Of a stretch of 64,000 bases of DNA, positions 29,517-39,862 are shown one piece after another. The DNA comes from Planomonospora sp. ID67723. Its GTDB lineage: Bacteria; Actinomycetota; Actinomycetes; Streptosporangiales; Streptosporangiaceae. Position numbers and translations under genes: made by a program. Position 1 is the stretch's first letter. Each line of letters opens with the position of its first letter. Where the stretch lies: positions 648,001 through 712,000 of the forward strand of contig NZ_JABTEZ010000001.1 of the NCBI RefSeq assembly GCF_015711605.1, in the 5' to 3' direction. The notes under the pieces are model-generated. The model did not search any database and was not told the DNA's origin. It saw only the letters and a list, made by a program, of their open reading frames with translations.

Positions 29517-30281
29517 TCAGGACGCGGAGCGCTCGTCCCCCTCGTAGCGGTGGTGCAGCTCCACCGGCTCCGCATGGCCCGCCTTGGTCCGCATGCGGAT
29601 GTTGAGCAGCTCCACCGCCAGCGAGAAGACCATCGCGAAGTAGACGTAGCCCTTGGGGATGTGCTGCTCGAAGCCCTCGGCCAGGAGCACCACCCCGATC
29701 AGCACCAGGAAGGCCAGGGCGAGCATCTTGATGCTCGGGTGCTGCTCCACGAAGCGGCTGATCGGCCCGGAGGCGACCAGCATCACGATGACCGAGACGA
29801 TGACGGCCGCGACCATGACGCCGATCTCGTCCACCATGCCGACCGCGGTGATCACCGAGTCGAGCGAGAACACGATGTCCAGGATCATGATCTGGATGAT
29901 CACGGCGGTGAAGGAGGCGGCGACCTTGCCGCTGGCGTGGCCGGACTTGCCCTCCAGGCTGTCGTGCATCTCGAAGACGCTCTTGCCCAGCAGGAACAGG
30001 CCGCCCAGGATCAGGATCAGGTCGCGGCCCGAGATCTGCTGCCCGGCGACCTCGAAGAGCGGGGCGGTGAGCCGTACCACCCATGCCAGCGCGAGCAGCA
30101 GCGCCAGGCGGCTGAGCAGCGCGGCGAGCAGGCCCAGCCTGCGTGCCCTGTCCCGCTGCTCGGGCGGGAGCTTGCCCGCCAGGATCGAAATGAAGATGAC
30201 GTTGTCGATGCCCAGGACGATCTCCAGGCCGACGAGGGTGAGGAACCCTATCCAGATCTCCGGGTCGGTCACCCAGTCCAT
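29517..30281 (-). CDS. TerC-family integral membrane protein
   Basis: 254 residues from ATG 30281, with an ideal GAAGGAGG ribosome site. Seven or so membrane helices; the family's acidic signatures are LVGLEIVLGIDNVIFISIL and IMILDIVFSLDSVITAVGM. TerC/Alx proteins are linked to tellurite resistance and, more generally, to manganese or calcium export and metalation of secreted enzymes. No yybP-ykoY manganese riboswitch is seen in its short leader. It is divergent from the SAM-IV riboswitch transcript. Confidence 0.93.
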   Translation of the reverse strand: MDWVTDPEIWIGFLTLVGLEIVLGIDNVIFISILAGKLPPEQRDRARRLGLLAALLSRLALLLALAWVVRLTAPLFEVAGQQISGRDLILILGGLFLLGKSVFEMHDSLEGKSGHASGKVAASFTAVIIQIMILDIVFSLDSVITAVGMVDEIGVMVAAVIVSVIVMLVASGPISRFVEQHPSIKMLALAFLVLIGVVLLAEGFEQHIPKGYVYFAMVFSLAVELLNIRMRTKAGHAEPVELHHRYEGDERSAS

Positions 30282-30372
30282 CCCTGCCTCCTTCGCGGGT
30301 TCACACCGCGTAGACGATCGGAAGGCGCGGTGAGTTCCTGCCCGTGATCGACGGGACTTTCCCCGACCGGAC

Positions 30373-30403
30373 TTGCAAAAGCACACCGGGAGATGGTTAT
30401 AGT
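30373..30403 (+). promoter_or_regulatory. Promoter for the SAM-IV riboswitch transcript
   Basis: TTGCAA, a 19-base spacer and TATAGT look like -35 and -10 boxes, and the riboswitch begins 10 bases downstream. By eye only. Confidence 0.55.
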
Positions 30404-30412
30404 TCGGCCGTA

Positions 30413-30530
30413 GGTCATGAGTGCCAGTGACAAGCCCCGGCTCGCTGGCCGGCAACCCTCGCGTCCGCGGCGGGGTGCCCCGGGTGAGGACCTGGTCCGG
30501 CGCGAAAACGTGCCGGGCAAGCGCGGGCTC
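30413..30530 (+). ncRNA. SAM-IV riboswitch
   Basis: The leader matches the actinobacterial SAM-IV aptamer block by block: GGTCATGAGTGCCAG, AAGCCCCGGCT, GCTGGCCGGCAACCCT, GGCGGGGTGCCCCGGGTGA, then the pseudoknot part ending CGGGCAAGCGCGGGCTC. The order, spacing and length (about 118 bases) equal those of the Mycobacterium example used for structure work. It binds S-adenosylmethionine and normally lowers expression of sulfur-metabolism genes. The coding start at 30582 follows within about 50 bases, so the switch could control ribosome access. Confidence 0.95.
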
Positions 30531-30581
30531 CACGCACCAACGCCACGGCTTGGGGTCCGATGACCTCGAAGGAGTCCTGGC

Positions 30582-32018
30582 GTGTCCGCACTCAGCATCT
30601 TCACCGCCTCCCCCTCTTCCGCCGCCGGCGCCCCGCCCGCCGCGGCCTGCTCCGACTCCGGCGAGCCCCTGCCCGCCGTCCCGGCCGCCCGCCCTGCCGC
30701 GGACCGCCGGATCCCCGCGGTGCTCGGCTCCGACCTGGAGGTCCCGGTCAGGGGCGGCAGGCTCCTCCCCTACGCCAACCTCGACTACGCGGCCAGCGCG
30801 CCGTGTCTGGAGCCGGTGAGCGCCGCCGTCGCCGCCGCGCTCCCGGCCTACTCCAGCGTCCACCGCGGCGCCGGCTACGCCTCCCAGCTCACCACGGCCC
30901 GCTACGAGCAGGCCCGGCACACGGTCCGAGCCTTCGTCGGCTCCCGCCCGGACGACGTGGTGATCTTCACCCGCAACACCACGGACGCGACCAACCTGCT
31001 GGCCCGGGCGCTGCCCGAGGGGACCACCGTCGTGGTCTTCGACACCGAGCACCACGCCTCGCTGCTGCCCTGGACCGACGCCGTACGGCTCGCGCCCCCC
31101 GCCTTCCCCGGCGAGGCCGTCCGCGCGGCCGACGAGGCCCTGGCCGGGATCGACGGCCCCGCGCTGCTCGTGGTGACCGCCGCCTCCAACGTGACCGGCG
31201 AACTGTGGCCGATCGCCGCCCTGGCGCACGTCGCCCACCGCCACGGCGCCCGCATCCTCGTCGACGCCGCCCAGCTCGTCCCGCACCGCCGTCTCAACCT
31301 CACCGCGCTCGACCTCGACTATGTGGCGTTCTCCGGGCACAAGCTCTACGCGCCGTTCGGCACGGGCGTGCTCGTCGGCCGCGCCGACTGGCTGGCGCAG
31401 GCGGAGCCGTACCTGCGGGGCGGCGGCGCGGCGAAGGCGGTGAACGGCGGGGCCATCGCGCCGGACCCGGGCGCGCCGAGAACTGCGCCGGACCCGGGCG
31501 CGCCGAGAACTGCGCCGGACCCGGGCGCGCCGGGGGTCGAGTGGCACGACCACCCCGAGGCACGCCACGAGGCCGGCACTCCCAACGTGCTGGGCGCCGT
31601 CGCCCTGGCCGCCGCCTGCGACGCCTTGACTGCCACCGGCTGGAGCGCGCTGGTCCGCGAGGAGGAGCGGCTGATCGCCCGCCTGCGCGCCGGGCTCGAC
31701 GGCGTCGAGGGCGTCCACGAGCTCTCCCTGTGGGGTCCTGACCACCCCCGTGTCGGCATCGTCTCCTTCGTGGTGGACGGCTACACCGCCCGGGAGGTCG
31801 CCGAGGCGCTCTCCACCGAGTACGGCATCGGCGTCCGCGACGGCAAGTTCTGCGCCCACCCCTTCGTCCGTCACCTCCTGGGGGCCGTAGACAGCAGTGG
31901 CTGCGACCCCGACGACGCTGTCACCGCCTCCGCCGTACGCGCCTCGATCGGCATCGGCACCACCGACGAGCATGTCGACCGCCTGGTCACCGCGCTGCGG
32001 GAGCTGACCTCCCGCTAG
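30582..32018 (+). CDS. Cysteine-desulfurase-like class V aminotransferase (PLP enzyme)
   Basis: 478 residues from GTG 30582 with GAAGGAG upstream. PLP enzyme of the SufS/NifS fold: [52 protein letters not shown] and the PLP lysine Lys254 ([14 protein letters not shown]). A cysteine in the desulfurase position, Cys424 (GKFCAHPF), suggests persulfide chemistry. Control by the SAM-IV riboswitch supports a role in sulfur metabolism. Odd: a tandem repeat APDPGAPRT at residues 293-317 between Lys254 and Cys424, and a Pro/Ala-rich N terminus. The exact substrate is unknown; no suf/isc partners are adjacent. Confidence 0.9.
   Translation: MSALSIFTASPSSAAGAPPAAACSDSGEPLPAVPAARPAADRRIPAVLGSDLEVPVRGGRLLPYANLDYAASAPCLEPVSAAVAAALPAYSSVHRGAGYASQLTTARYEQARHTVRAFVGSRPDDVVIFTRNTTDATNLLARALPEGTTVVVFDTEHHASLLPWTDAVRLAPPAFPGEAVRAADEALAGIDGPALLVVTAASNVTGELWPIAALAHVAHRHGARILVDAAQLVPHRRLNLTALDLDYVAFSGHKLYAPFGTGVLVGRADWLAQAEPYLRGGGAAKAVNGGAIAPDPGAPRTAPDPGAPRTAPDPGAPGVEWHDHPEARHEAGTPNVLGAVALAAACDALTATGWSALVREEERLIARLRAGLDGVEGVHELSLWGPDHPRVGIVSFVVDGYTAREVAEALSTEYGIGVRDGKFCAHPFVRHLLGAVDSSGCDPDDAVTASAVRASIGIGTTDEHVDRLVTALRELTSR
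31458..31532 (+). repeat. 27-bp in-frame tandem repeat inside the PLP enzyme gene
   Basis: Two perfect units and one partial unit of GCGCCGGACCCGGGCGCGCC plus GAGAACT (27 bases, 9 codons) encode APDPGAPRT. Units are identical, so the expansion is recent. Copy number probably varies between strains. Confidence 0.95.
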
Positions 32019-32124
32019 CCGTGCCGCCCTCGCCCCGCCCTCGTACGCCCCGGACCCGCCTCCATCGGGCGGGGAGGCGGTCTGCCGTATGGGCGGGGCG
32101 ACGGGAGCGTGGCAGCATGTCCCT

Positions 32125-33285
32125 ATGACGGAACGGGTCGTGGGGATCGGTGCGGGCGCGGACGCGGTCGGCGGCAAGGAGCTCGCGACCGAGGACATGA
32201 TCCTCAACATCGGTCCGCAGCACCCGTCCACGCACGGGGTGCTGCGGCTCCGGCTCACCCTGGACGGGGAGCGGATCAGCGCGGCCGAGCCGATCGTGGG
32301 CTACATGCACCGCGGGGCGGAGAAGCTGTTCGAGGTCCGGGACTACCGGCAGATCATCGTGCTGGCCAACCGGCACGACTGGCTGTCGGCCTTCGCCAAC
32401 GAGCTGGGCGTGGTCCTGGCGGCCGAGCGCATGCTGGGCATGGAGGTCCCGGTCAGGGCCGTGTGGACGAGGACCCTGATGGCCGAGCTCAACCGGGTGC
32501 TCAGCCACCTGATGTTCCTCGGCTCCTACCCGCTGGAGCTCGGCGCCATCACCCCTGTCTTCTACGCGTTCCGGGAGCGCGAGACGCTCCAGGCCGTCAT
32601 GGAGGAGATCTCCGGCGGGCGCATGCACTTCATGTTCAACCGGGTCGGCGGCCTGAAGGAGGAGATCCCCGAGGGCTGGACCGGCCGGGTGGCCCAGGCC
32701 GTCGCCGACGTGCGGCGCCGGCTGCCCGACATCGAGAACCTGATCGCCGGGAACGAGATCTTCCTGGCCCGCACGCGCGGCGTGGGCGTGCTCTCCCGGG
32801 AGCAGGTCATGCAGTACGGCGTCAGCGGCCCGATCGCCCGCGCCTCCGGGGTGGACCTCGACCTCCGGCGCGACGACCCCTACCTCGCCTACGGCGAGCT
32901 GCCGGTGAAGGTCGTCACCCGGTCGGCGGGAGACTGCCACGCCCGGTTCGAGGTGCTGCTGGAGCAGGTGAGGGTCTCCCTCGACCTGGCCGACGCCTGC
33001 CTGGAACGGCTGCGCGAGCTGCCCCCGGGCCCGGTCAACCAGCGGCTGCCCAAGGTGCTCAAGGTCCCGGAGGGCCACACCTACGCCTGGACGGAGAACC
33101 CGCTCGGCATCAACGGCTACTACCTGGTCTCACGCGGCGAGAAGACGCCCTGGCGGCTGAAGCTCCGCTCGGCCTCCTTCAACAACGTCCAGGTGCTGCG
33201 CGAGATGCTCCCCGGCCACCTGGTCGCCGACATGGTCGCCATCCTCGGCTCGATGTTCTTCGTCGTCGGTGACATCGACAAATGA
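32125..33285 (+). CDS. nuoD2: NADH-quinone oxidoreductase subunit D homologue, orphan (NuoD2)
   Basis: 386 residues from ATG 32125. Contains NuoD landmarks [66 protein letters not shown] and [16 protein letters not shown], and ends [11 protein letters not shown]. In complex I, NuoD forms part of the quinone site together with NuoB. Here no other nuo gene is near, matching the solitary second NuoD seen in several Actinobacteria. It may serve an alternative complex or another redox partner. Confidence 0.92.
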   Translation: MTERVVGIGAGADAVGGKELATEDMILNIGPQHPSTHGVLRLRLTLDGERISAAEPIVGYMHRGAEKLFEVRDYRQIIVLANRHDWLSAFANELGVVLAAERMLGMEVPVRAVWTRTLMAELNRVLSHLMFLGSYPLELGAITPVFYAFRERETLQAVMEEISGGRMHFMFNRVGGLKEEIPEGWTGRVAQAVADVRRRLPDIENLIAGNEIFLARTRGVGVLSREQVMQYGVSGPIARASGVDLDLRRDDPYLAYGELPVKVVTRSAGDCHARFEVLLEQVRVSLDLADACLERLRELPPGPVNQRLPKVLKVPEGHTYAWTENPLGINGYYLVSRGEKTPWRLKLRSASFNNVQVLREMLPGHLVADMVAILGSMFFVVGDIDK

Positions 33286-33315
33286 GACCGCCGCCGGCAC
33301 CGATGAGCGAGCCCG

Positions 33316-33347
33316 CCGGTGACGGCGCCCGGCGAACCCGTCACCGG
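33316..33347. terminator. Bidirectional hairpin between convergent genes
   Basis: CCGGTGACGG at 33316 pairs perfectly with CCGTCACCGG at 33338 around a 12-base loop. It lies between the convergent nuoD2 and DUF3180 genes and includes the DUF3180 stop codon, so it can end both transcripts. Confidence 0.65.
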
Positions 33348-33796
33348 GGGGAGCCGGCTCCCGGGTCCTTCGGCACCTTGCAGCAGTGCTCCAGGTAGAG
33401 GGCGGCGCACACCAGCAGCACGCAGGCGACGAACGAGCCGCCGGTGATGAAGAAGTCGCGCCGGGGCGTGCCCTGGTCGAGCAGGTCGGCCGTGTAGAGG
33501 GCGAACCCGGCGAAGACACCCGCGAAGATCGCCCCGCCGTACGCCGAGGCCTTGGCCAGGGCGACGAGGCGGGCCACGGCCAGCGGCTCCACCGGCTTGG
33601 TGTCGGGCTTGCGCTGGATCCTCGCCCTGGTCATCCAGCCGGTGTAGGCCTCGCCGACCGCCAGCACCAGGACCGTCGGGATCGCGGTCCACGGCACGGT
33701 GGGGATGGAGACGTAGAGCGGCTGCAGCACCGCCCAGGTGAGCAGGGACACGGCGACGAAGATCCCGACGAGGACTCCGGGATGGCTCGGCTTCAC
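33341..33796 (-). CDS. DUF3180 family membrane protein
   Basis: 151 residues with four hydrophobic segments (PGVLVGIFVAVSLLTWAVL, TAIPTVLVLAVGEAYTGWM, ASAYGGAIFAGVFAGFALY, GSFVACVLLVCAALYLEH) and a basic cytoplasmic loop. DUF3180 proteins regularly close the actinobacterial folate operon, with no known function. Its GTG overlaps the folK stop codon (GTGA), showing translational coupling. Last gene of the operon, ending in a hairpin. Confidence 0.92.
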   Translation of the reverse strand: MKPSHPGVLVGIFVAVSLLTWAVLQPLYVSIPTVPWTAIPTVLVLAVGEAYTGWMTRARIQRKPDTKPVEPLAVARLVALAKASAYGGAIFAGVFAGFALYTADLLDQGTPRRDFFITGGSFVACVLLVCAALYLEHCCKVPKDPGAGSPR

Positions 33797-34302
33797 GCGG
33801 GCGCCTGCAGCGTCAGGTCGGCGCGGAGCCGTACGTAGTCCTTGTCGAGGCCGGCCAGCAGGTCGGCGACGGGCCGCCCGAGGAGCACCGCGCCGGGGTC
33901 GGCCTGCTGCCAGGGGACGAGCACGAACGCGCGCTCGTGCGCGCGCGGGTGGGGAAGGGTGAGGAGCGGGTCGTCGGAGACGACGTCGCCCGCCGCGCCG
34001 CGCAGGGCGATGAGGTCGACGTCCAGGGTGCGCGGGCCCCAGCGCTCGGTCCTGACCCGGCCGAAGGCGTTCTCCACACCCTGTGCACGATCGAGGAGCG
34101 TCCGGGGTTCCAGGGAGGTCTCCGCGATCACGACCGCGTTGAGGTACGGCCCCTGCTCGGGACCGCCGAACGGGTCGGTCTCGTAGACCGGCGAGACCGC
34201 GACGAACTCCAGGCCCGGGGCGTCGAACAGCGAGTCGATCGCGCCCTGCAGCGTGTCGAATCGGTCGCCCAGGTTGCTGCCGAGCGCCAGCACGGCCCTC
34301 AC
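33793..34302 (-). CDS. folK: 2-amino-4-hydroxy-6-hydroxymethyldihydropteridine pyrophosphokinase FolK
   Basis: Transfers pyrophosphate from ATP to 6-hydroxymethyl-dihydropterin, the step before FolP. 169 residues from GTG 34302. Family motifs: VRAVLALGSNLGDR at the start, VSPVYETDPFGGPEQGPYLN, and the signature RWGPRTLDVDLIAL. Its start overlaps the folB stop and its stop overlaps the DUF3180 start, so three genes are translated in a coupled chain. Confidence 0.97.
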   Translation of the reverse strand: MRAVLALGSNLGDRFDTLQGAIDSLFDAPGLEFVAVSPVYETDPFGGPEQGPYLNAVVIAETSLEPRTLLDRAQGVENAFGRVRTERWGPRTLDVDLIALRGAAGDVVSDDPLLTLPHPRAHERAFVLVPWQQADPGAVLLGRPVADLLAGLDKDYVRLRADLTLQAPA

Positions 34303-34700
34303 GACCGGCTCCGGGTGATCGTCACGACCACGTCGTCGAACGGCAGCGGGATCGGGGCGGCGGGCTTGTGCACGCTCACCTCGGCCGCCTCGACCGGCTC
34401 CCGGACCAGGCAGACCTCGGCCAGCCGCTGGGCGAGGGTCTCGATCAGGTCGACCGGCTCGCCCTCCACGACCTTCACCAGGTCCTCGGCGAGCTCGCCG
34501 TAGTGCACCGTCTTCGTCAGGTCGTCTCCGGCCGCCGCAGGAGCCGTGTCGAGAAAAAGCGTGACGTCGACGATGAACTCCTGGCCGAGTTCCCGCTCCG
34601 CCGCCAGCACACCGTGCCTTCCCCGGGCCCGCAGCCCCCTGAGGCTGATCCGGTCCTTCACGGGGCCTCCCCCGCCGGCGCCCTCGCTCCGCTCGGTCAC
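34299..34700 (-). CDS. folB: Dihydroneopterin aldolase FolB
   Basis: Cleaves 7,8-dihydroneopterin to hydroxymethyl-dihydropterin and glycolaldehyde. 133 residues; core starts VKDRISLRGLRARGRHGVLAAERELGQEF and contains the catalytic-site regions TVHYGELAEDL, LIETLAQRLAEVCL and VSVHKPAAPIPLPFDDV. The GTG at 34700 overlaps the previous stop (GTGA) and has GGAGGAGACG before it, so it is preferred over the internal GTG at 34661, although it adds a short variable N terminus. Confidence 0.96.
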   Translation of the reverse strand: MTERSEGAGGGGPVKDRISLRGLRARGRHGVLAAERELGQEFIVDVTLFLDTAPAAAGDDLTKTVHYGELAEDLVKVVEGEPVDLIETLAQRLAEVCLVREPVEAAEVSVHKPAAPIPLPFDDVVVTITRSRS

Positions 34701-35143
34701 GACGTCTCCTCCTCCCCCTCTTCGTCCTCGTCCTCGCCCTGCAGCACCGGGGAACCGTGGTGCAGCCAGAGCCGCCAGCCCTCCGGCGTCCTGACGAAGG
34801 TGTTGCTCGCCACGACCTTGCCCGCGGCGAAGCTGGCATCGCCCTCGTCACCCGCGGTGAGGATGTTCTCCTCGCACGTCAGGACCGCGACGTCGCCGAG
34901 GATCATGACGCGCACGTCGGTCAGCACGAACTGGATGTAGGGCGTGTTGGCCATGATGAGAGCCCAGGAGCGCAGCACCTCGGCCCTGCCGCTCACGATC
35001 GGCCAGCCCGGGTGCACGCAGCCCACCTGCGCGCCGCCGGTCTCCTCGGCCCAGATCTCGGTCATCCGGTCCAGGTCGGCGTTCTCGATGGCGGTGTAGA
35101 ACTCCTGGTTGACCGTCTCCACGGCCGCGGTGTCGACGCTCAT
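34697..35143 (-). CDS. NTF2-like (SnoaL-type) protein in the folate operon
   Basis: 148 residues with the NTF2-like cone fold: VNQEFYTAIENADLDRMTEIWAEE, GWPIVSGRAEVLRSWALIM, VLTCEENILTAG, and ASNTFVRTPEGWRLWLHHGSP, then a strongly acidic tail. Such a gene between folP and folB is common in Streptosporangiales and relatives; no reaction is known. Its ATG overlaps the folP stop (ATGA), and its stop overlaps the folB start, so it is made with the folate enzymes. Confidence 0.9.
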   Translation of the reverse strand: MSVDTAAVETVNQEFYTAIENADLDRMTEIWAEETGGAQVGCVHPGWPIVSGRAEVLRSWALIMANTPYIQFVLTDVRVMILGDVAVLTCEENILTAGDEGDASFAAGKVVASNTFVRTPEGWRLWLHHGSPVLQGEDEDEEGEEETS

Positions 35144-36201
35144 GCTCTCGCTCCCTGGACTGCGGCGGCCACGCGGACGGCGTCCGCGTTCGGGCGTACG
35201 TCATGCACCCGCACGCACCACGCCCCGGCCCGCGCGACCAGGGCGGTCACGGCGAGCGTGGCGTCGTCGCTGCCGCTGAACGGGCGGGGAGTGCCGTCCG
35301 GACCGGCCAGCAGGCGGCCGAGGAAGCGCTTCCTGGAGGCTCCGATGAGCAGCGGGTAACCGAGCTGCGCGAGCTCGTCCATCCGCGCCAGCAGGGCCCA
35401 GTTGTGCTCGGGATTCTTGGAGAAGCCCAGCCCCGGGTCGAGCACGATCTGGCTCTCCGCGACCCCCTCGGCCATCACGGAGGCGACCCGCTTGGTCAGC
35501 TCCTCGCGTACTTCGGCCACGACGTCTCCGTAGACCGCCCGGCTGTCCATCGTGTGGCTGTGCCCCCGCCAGTGCATCACCACGTACCGCACGCCGGAGG
35601 CCGCCACCACTCTCGGCATGTCGGGATCGGCCAGGCCGCCGCTGACGTCGTTGACCAGGCTCGCCCCGGCGCCCACCGCGACCCGCGCGACCTCGGCCCG
35701 CATGGTGTCCACGCTGACCGTGACGCCCTGGCGGCTCAGCCCCCGGATGACCGGCTCCACCCTGGCCAGTTCCTCCTCCAGCGACACCCGCGCCGCGCCG
35801 GGCCTGGTGGACTCCCCGCCCACGTCGACGATGTCGGCCCCCTGCTCGACCAGCTCCAGGCCGTGCCGTACGGCGTCCGCCGGGTCGAACCAGCGGCCGC
35901 CGTCGGAGAACGAGTCGGGGGTCACGTTGACCACGCCCATCACCAGGCAGCGCTGTGCTGATGGCGACGCTGACGCGCCGCGGCTCGGGCGCTGGTAACC
36001 GGCTCCCGCCCTCGTCACGTCCTCGCTCGTCCCTCGCTGCGGGCGTTCCTCCGTTGGTTCACCGGCGCCCCCTCGCGGTGCTGATGGCGACGCTGACGCG
36101 CCGCGGCTCGGGGGCTGGTAACCGGCACCCCCGAGCGGGCTGCGAGCGTGCTCCGGTCGGTTCACCGGCGCCCCCTCTTGCGGGGCCCCAGAGGTCGTCA
36201 T
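35140..36201 (-). CDS. folP: Dihydropteroate synthase FolP with repeat-derived N-terminal extension
   Basis: Joins pterin pyrophosphate and p-aminobenzoate; target of sulfonamides. The TIM-barrel enzyme begins at about residue 84, RCLVMGVVNVTPDSFSDGG, with DVGGESTRPGA, SLVNDVSGG, VVMHWRG and LDPGLGFSK; all catalytic signatures are present. Residues 1-83 are not part of the family: they contain two copies of a peptide ending PSRGASASPSA, encoded by a tandem DNA repeat. ATG 36201 gives the long form (353 aa); an internal ATG at 35940 lies just before GVVNVTPDSF and would lack the first beta strand. The likely true start is therefore uncertain. Confidence 0.93.
   Translation of the reverse strand: MTTSGAPQEGAPVNRPEHARSPLGGAGYQPPSRGASASPSAPRGGAGEPTEERPQRGTSEDVTRAGAGYQRPSRGASASPSAQRCLVMGVVNVTPDSFSDGGRWFDPADAVRHGLELVEQGADIVDVGGESTRPGAARVSLEEELARVEPVIRGLSRQGVTVSVDTMRAEVARVAVGAGASLVNDVSGGLADPDMPRVVAASGVRYVVMHWRGHSHTMDSRAVYGDVVAEVREELTKRVASVMAEGVAESQIVLDPGLGFSKNPEHNWALLARMDELAQLGYPLLIGASRKRFLGRLLAGPDGTPRPFSGSDDATLAVTALVARAGAWCVRVHDVRPNADAVRVAAAVQGARA
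35955..36183. repeat. Two tandem copies of a 106-123-base repeat at the folP 5' end
   Basis: Copy A (35955-36077) and copy B (36078-36183) both begin GTGCTGATGGCGACGCTGAC, continue identically through GCGCCGCGGCTCGGG and GCTGGTAACCGGC, and both end GGTTCACCGGCGCCCCCTC. They are in frame and encode the FolP extension. The GC-rich, frame-preserving pattern suggests a mobile or dispersed coding repeat. Confidence 0.9.
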
Positions 36202-36282
36202 GTGGTCAAGCCTAGGCGCTCGCGCCGGGCGAACCGGCGCGCGGGTCCGGCTTGCCGATAACGAATCAGCAGCCTCACGTGA

Positions 36283-36894
36283 TCAGCGGAGGATCAGGGC
36301 CATCGCCTCGGCGCGGGTCTTGTCGCTGTCGCGGAAGATCCCGCGGACGGCCGAGGTGGTGGTCTTGGCACCGGGCTTGCGGACCCCGCGCATGGTCATG
36401 CACAGGTGCTCGCACTCGATCACCACGATGACCCCGCGCGGCTCCAGGACGCGCATGAGCGCGTCGGCGATCTGCGAGGTCATCCGCTCCTGGACCTGGG
36501 GCCGCCGGGCATAGACGTCGACCAGGCGGGCCAGCTTGGACAGACCCGTCACCTGGCCCTTCTCGTTCGGGATGTAGCCGACGTGGGCGACCCCGTGGAA
36601 GGGGACCAGGTGGTGCTCACAGGTGGAGTAGACCTCGATGTCCCGCACCAGGATCATCTCGTCGTGGTCGACGTCGAAGACCTTGGTCAGCACGTCCTCC
36701 GGGATCTGCCCCAGGCCGGCGAACTGCTCCGCGTAGGCGCGGGCGACGCGGCCCGGGGTGTCCTGGAGACCGTCGCGGTCCGGGTCCTCGCCGATCGCGA
36801 TCAGGATCTCGCGGACGGCCTTCTCGATCCGGGCGTGGTCGACCTGGCGCGGCCGCTGCCCGATCTCGTCGGCCTGGAGAGGCTCTGCATCCAC
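36283..36894 (-). CDS. folE: GTP cyclohydrolase I FolE
   Basis: First step of folate synthesis: GTP to dihydroneopterin triphosphate. 203 residues from GTG 36894, one base after the ftsH stop. Zinc ligands are in [20 protein letters not shown] and the later [12 protein letters not shown] Cys/His; [20 protein letters not shown] and [10 protein letters not shown] are family signatures. It heads the folate run folE-folP-NTF2-folB-folK-DUF3180, probably cotranscribed with ftsH. Confidence 0.97.
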   Translation of the reverse strand: MDAEPLQADEIGQRPRQVDHARIEKAVREILIAIGEDPDRDGLQDTPGRVARAYAEQFAGLGQIPEDVLTKVFDVDHDEMILVRDIEVYSTCEHHLVPFHGVAHVGYIPNEKGQVTGLSKLARLVDVYARRPQVQERMTSQIADALMRVLEPRGVIVVIECEHLCMTMRGVRKPGAKTTTSAVRGIFRDSDKTRAEAMALILR

Positions 36895-36895
36895 G

Positions 36896-38863
<1,968 letters not shown>

Positions 38864-39152
38864 CCGATGCGGAACCCCGGCGGGCCCGTCCCTTCCTGAC
38901 CAAGGCCTGGCAACCCCGGGCGGCGCCCGAGGCTCGCGGCATCCCTAACCGCTCCAACTGACTACCCAAAGACGGCGCGAAGCCACCTCTTGGCGTCCGA
39001 AGGTACACCGGTGCGCCGCGCAGGGTAACCGCCCGGGCGACACCGGCTCTGCCTTACCAACGTACGTCAGGGGCATGCGTGTTCCCCGGCACTATGACTA
39101 ATGTCGTTTTCCGGGTTAAATCGAGGGGACCGCTTCGCGCAGAGCGTATTTT

Positions 39153-39710
39153 TCAGCTCGCTCCATACACATGCGGGGCGAGCGTCCCGATAAAGGGAAG
39201 ATTGCGGTACCGCTCCGCGTAGTCGAGGCCGTAACCGATGACGAACTCGTTCGGGATGTCGAACCCGACATACTTCACGTCGATCGGAACCTTGATCGCT
39301 TCCGGCTTGCGCAGCACGGTGCAGATCTCGACGGAGGCCGGGTTGCGGGACTTCAGGTTCTGCATCAGCCACGACAGCGTGAGGCCGGAGTCGATGATGT
39401 CCTCGACGACCAGCACGTGACGGCCGGCGATGTCGGTGTCCAGGTCCTTCAGGACGCGGACCACGCCCGACGACTTGGTGCCCGCGCCGTAGGACGACAC
39501 GGCCATCCAGTCCATCTGGATCGGCAGGCTCAGCGCCCTGGCCAGGTCGGCCATGGCCATGACCGCGCCCTTGAGCACGCCGACGATCAGCAGGTCCTTG
39601 CCGTCGTAGTCCGCGTCGATCTGGCCCGCGAGCTCCTTGATCTTGGCCTGGAGCTCTTCCTCCGGGATGAGGACCTTCTCGAGGTCCTTGCCCATGTCGG
39701 CTGCGTCCAC
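39153..39710 (-). CDS. hpt: Hypoxanthine(-guanine) phosphoribosyltransferase
   Basis: Purine salvage: hypoxanthine or guanine plus PRPP to IMP or GMP. 185 residues from GTG 39710 with AAGGAAA upstream. PRPP-binding signature [18 protein letters not shown]-terminal [20 protein letters not shown]-terminal [28 protein letters not shown]. It lies between tilS and ftsH in a very conserved gene order. Confidence 0.97.
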   Translation of the reverse strand: MDAADMGKDLEKVLIPEEELQAKIKELAGQIDADYDGKDLLIVGVLKGAVMAMADLARALSLPIQMDWMAVSSYGAGTKSSGVVRVLKDLDTDIAGRHVLVVEDIIDSGLTLSWLMQNLKSRNPASVEICTVLRKPEAIKVPIDVKYVGFDIPNEFVIGYGLDYAERYRNLPFIGTLAPHVYGAS

Positions 39711-39780
39711 CTGGGGTTTCCTTACGAGACGAGGCGTGCTGTGGCCGATCGCGACGCCCGCGCGCCGCGGCTCGTGGGCC

Positions 39781-39862
39781 GGCCGTGACGCTGGCGCGTC
39801 ATCGGACCGGTCATGACGCCGGCGCGTCGTCGGACCGGCCGTGACGCTGGCGCGCCACGGCG
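39781..39862. repeat. 28-bp tandem repeat at the tilS 3' end
   Basis: Three units, GGCCGTGACGCTGGCGCGTC (39781), GGTCATGACGCCGGCGCGTC (39809) and GGCCGTGACGCTGGCGCGCC (39837), are spaced exactly 28 bases apart; the first two end ATCGGACC or GTCGGACC. The last 16 codons of tilS and its stop lie inside the array. The motif GCGACG...GCGCCGCGGCTCG just to the left (39750) resembles the repeat found in folP. Confidence 0.85.

Noticed and set aside
30282-30412. yybP-ykoY manganese riboswitch in front of terC
   Set aside because: The leader is short and lacks the conserved GGGGAGTAG-type core; only a ribosome site is clear.
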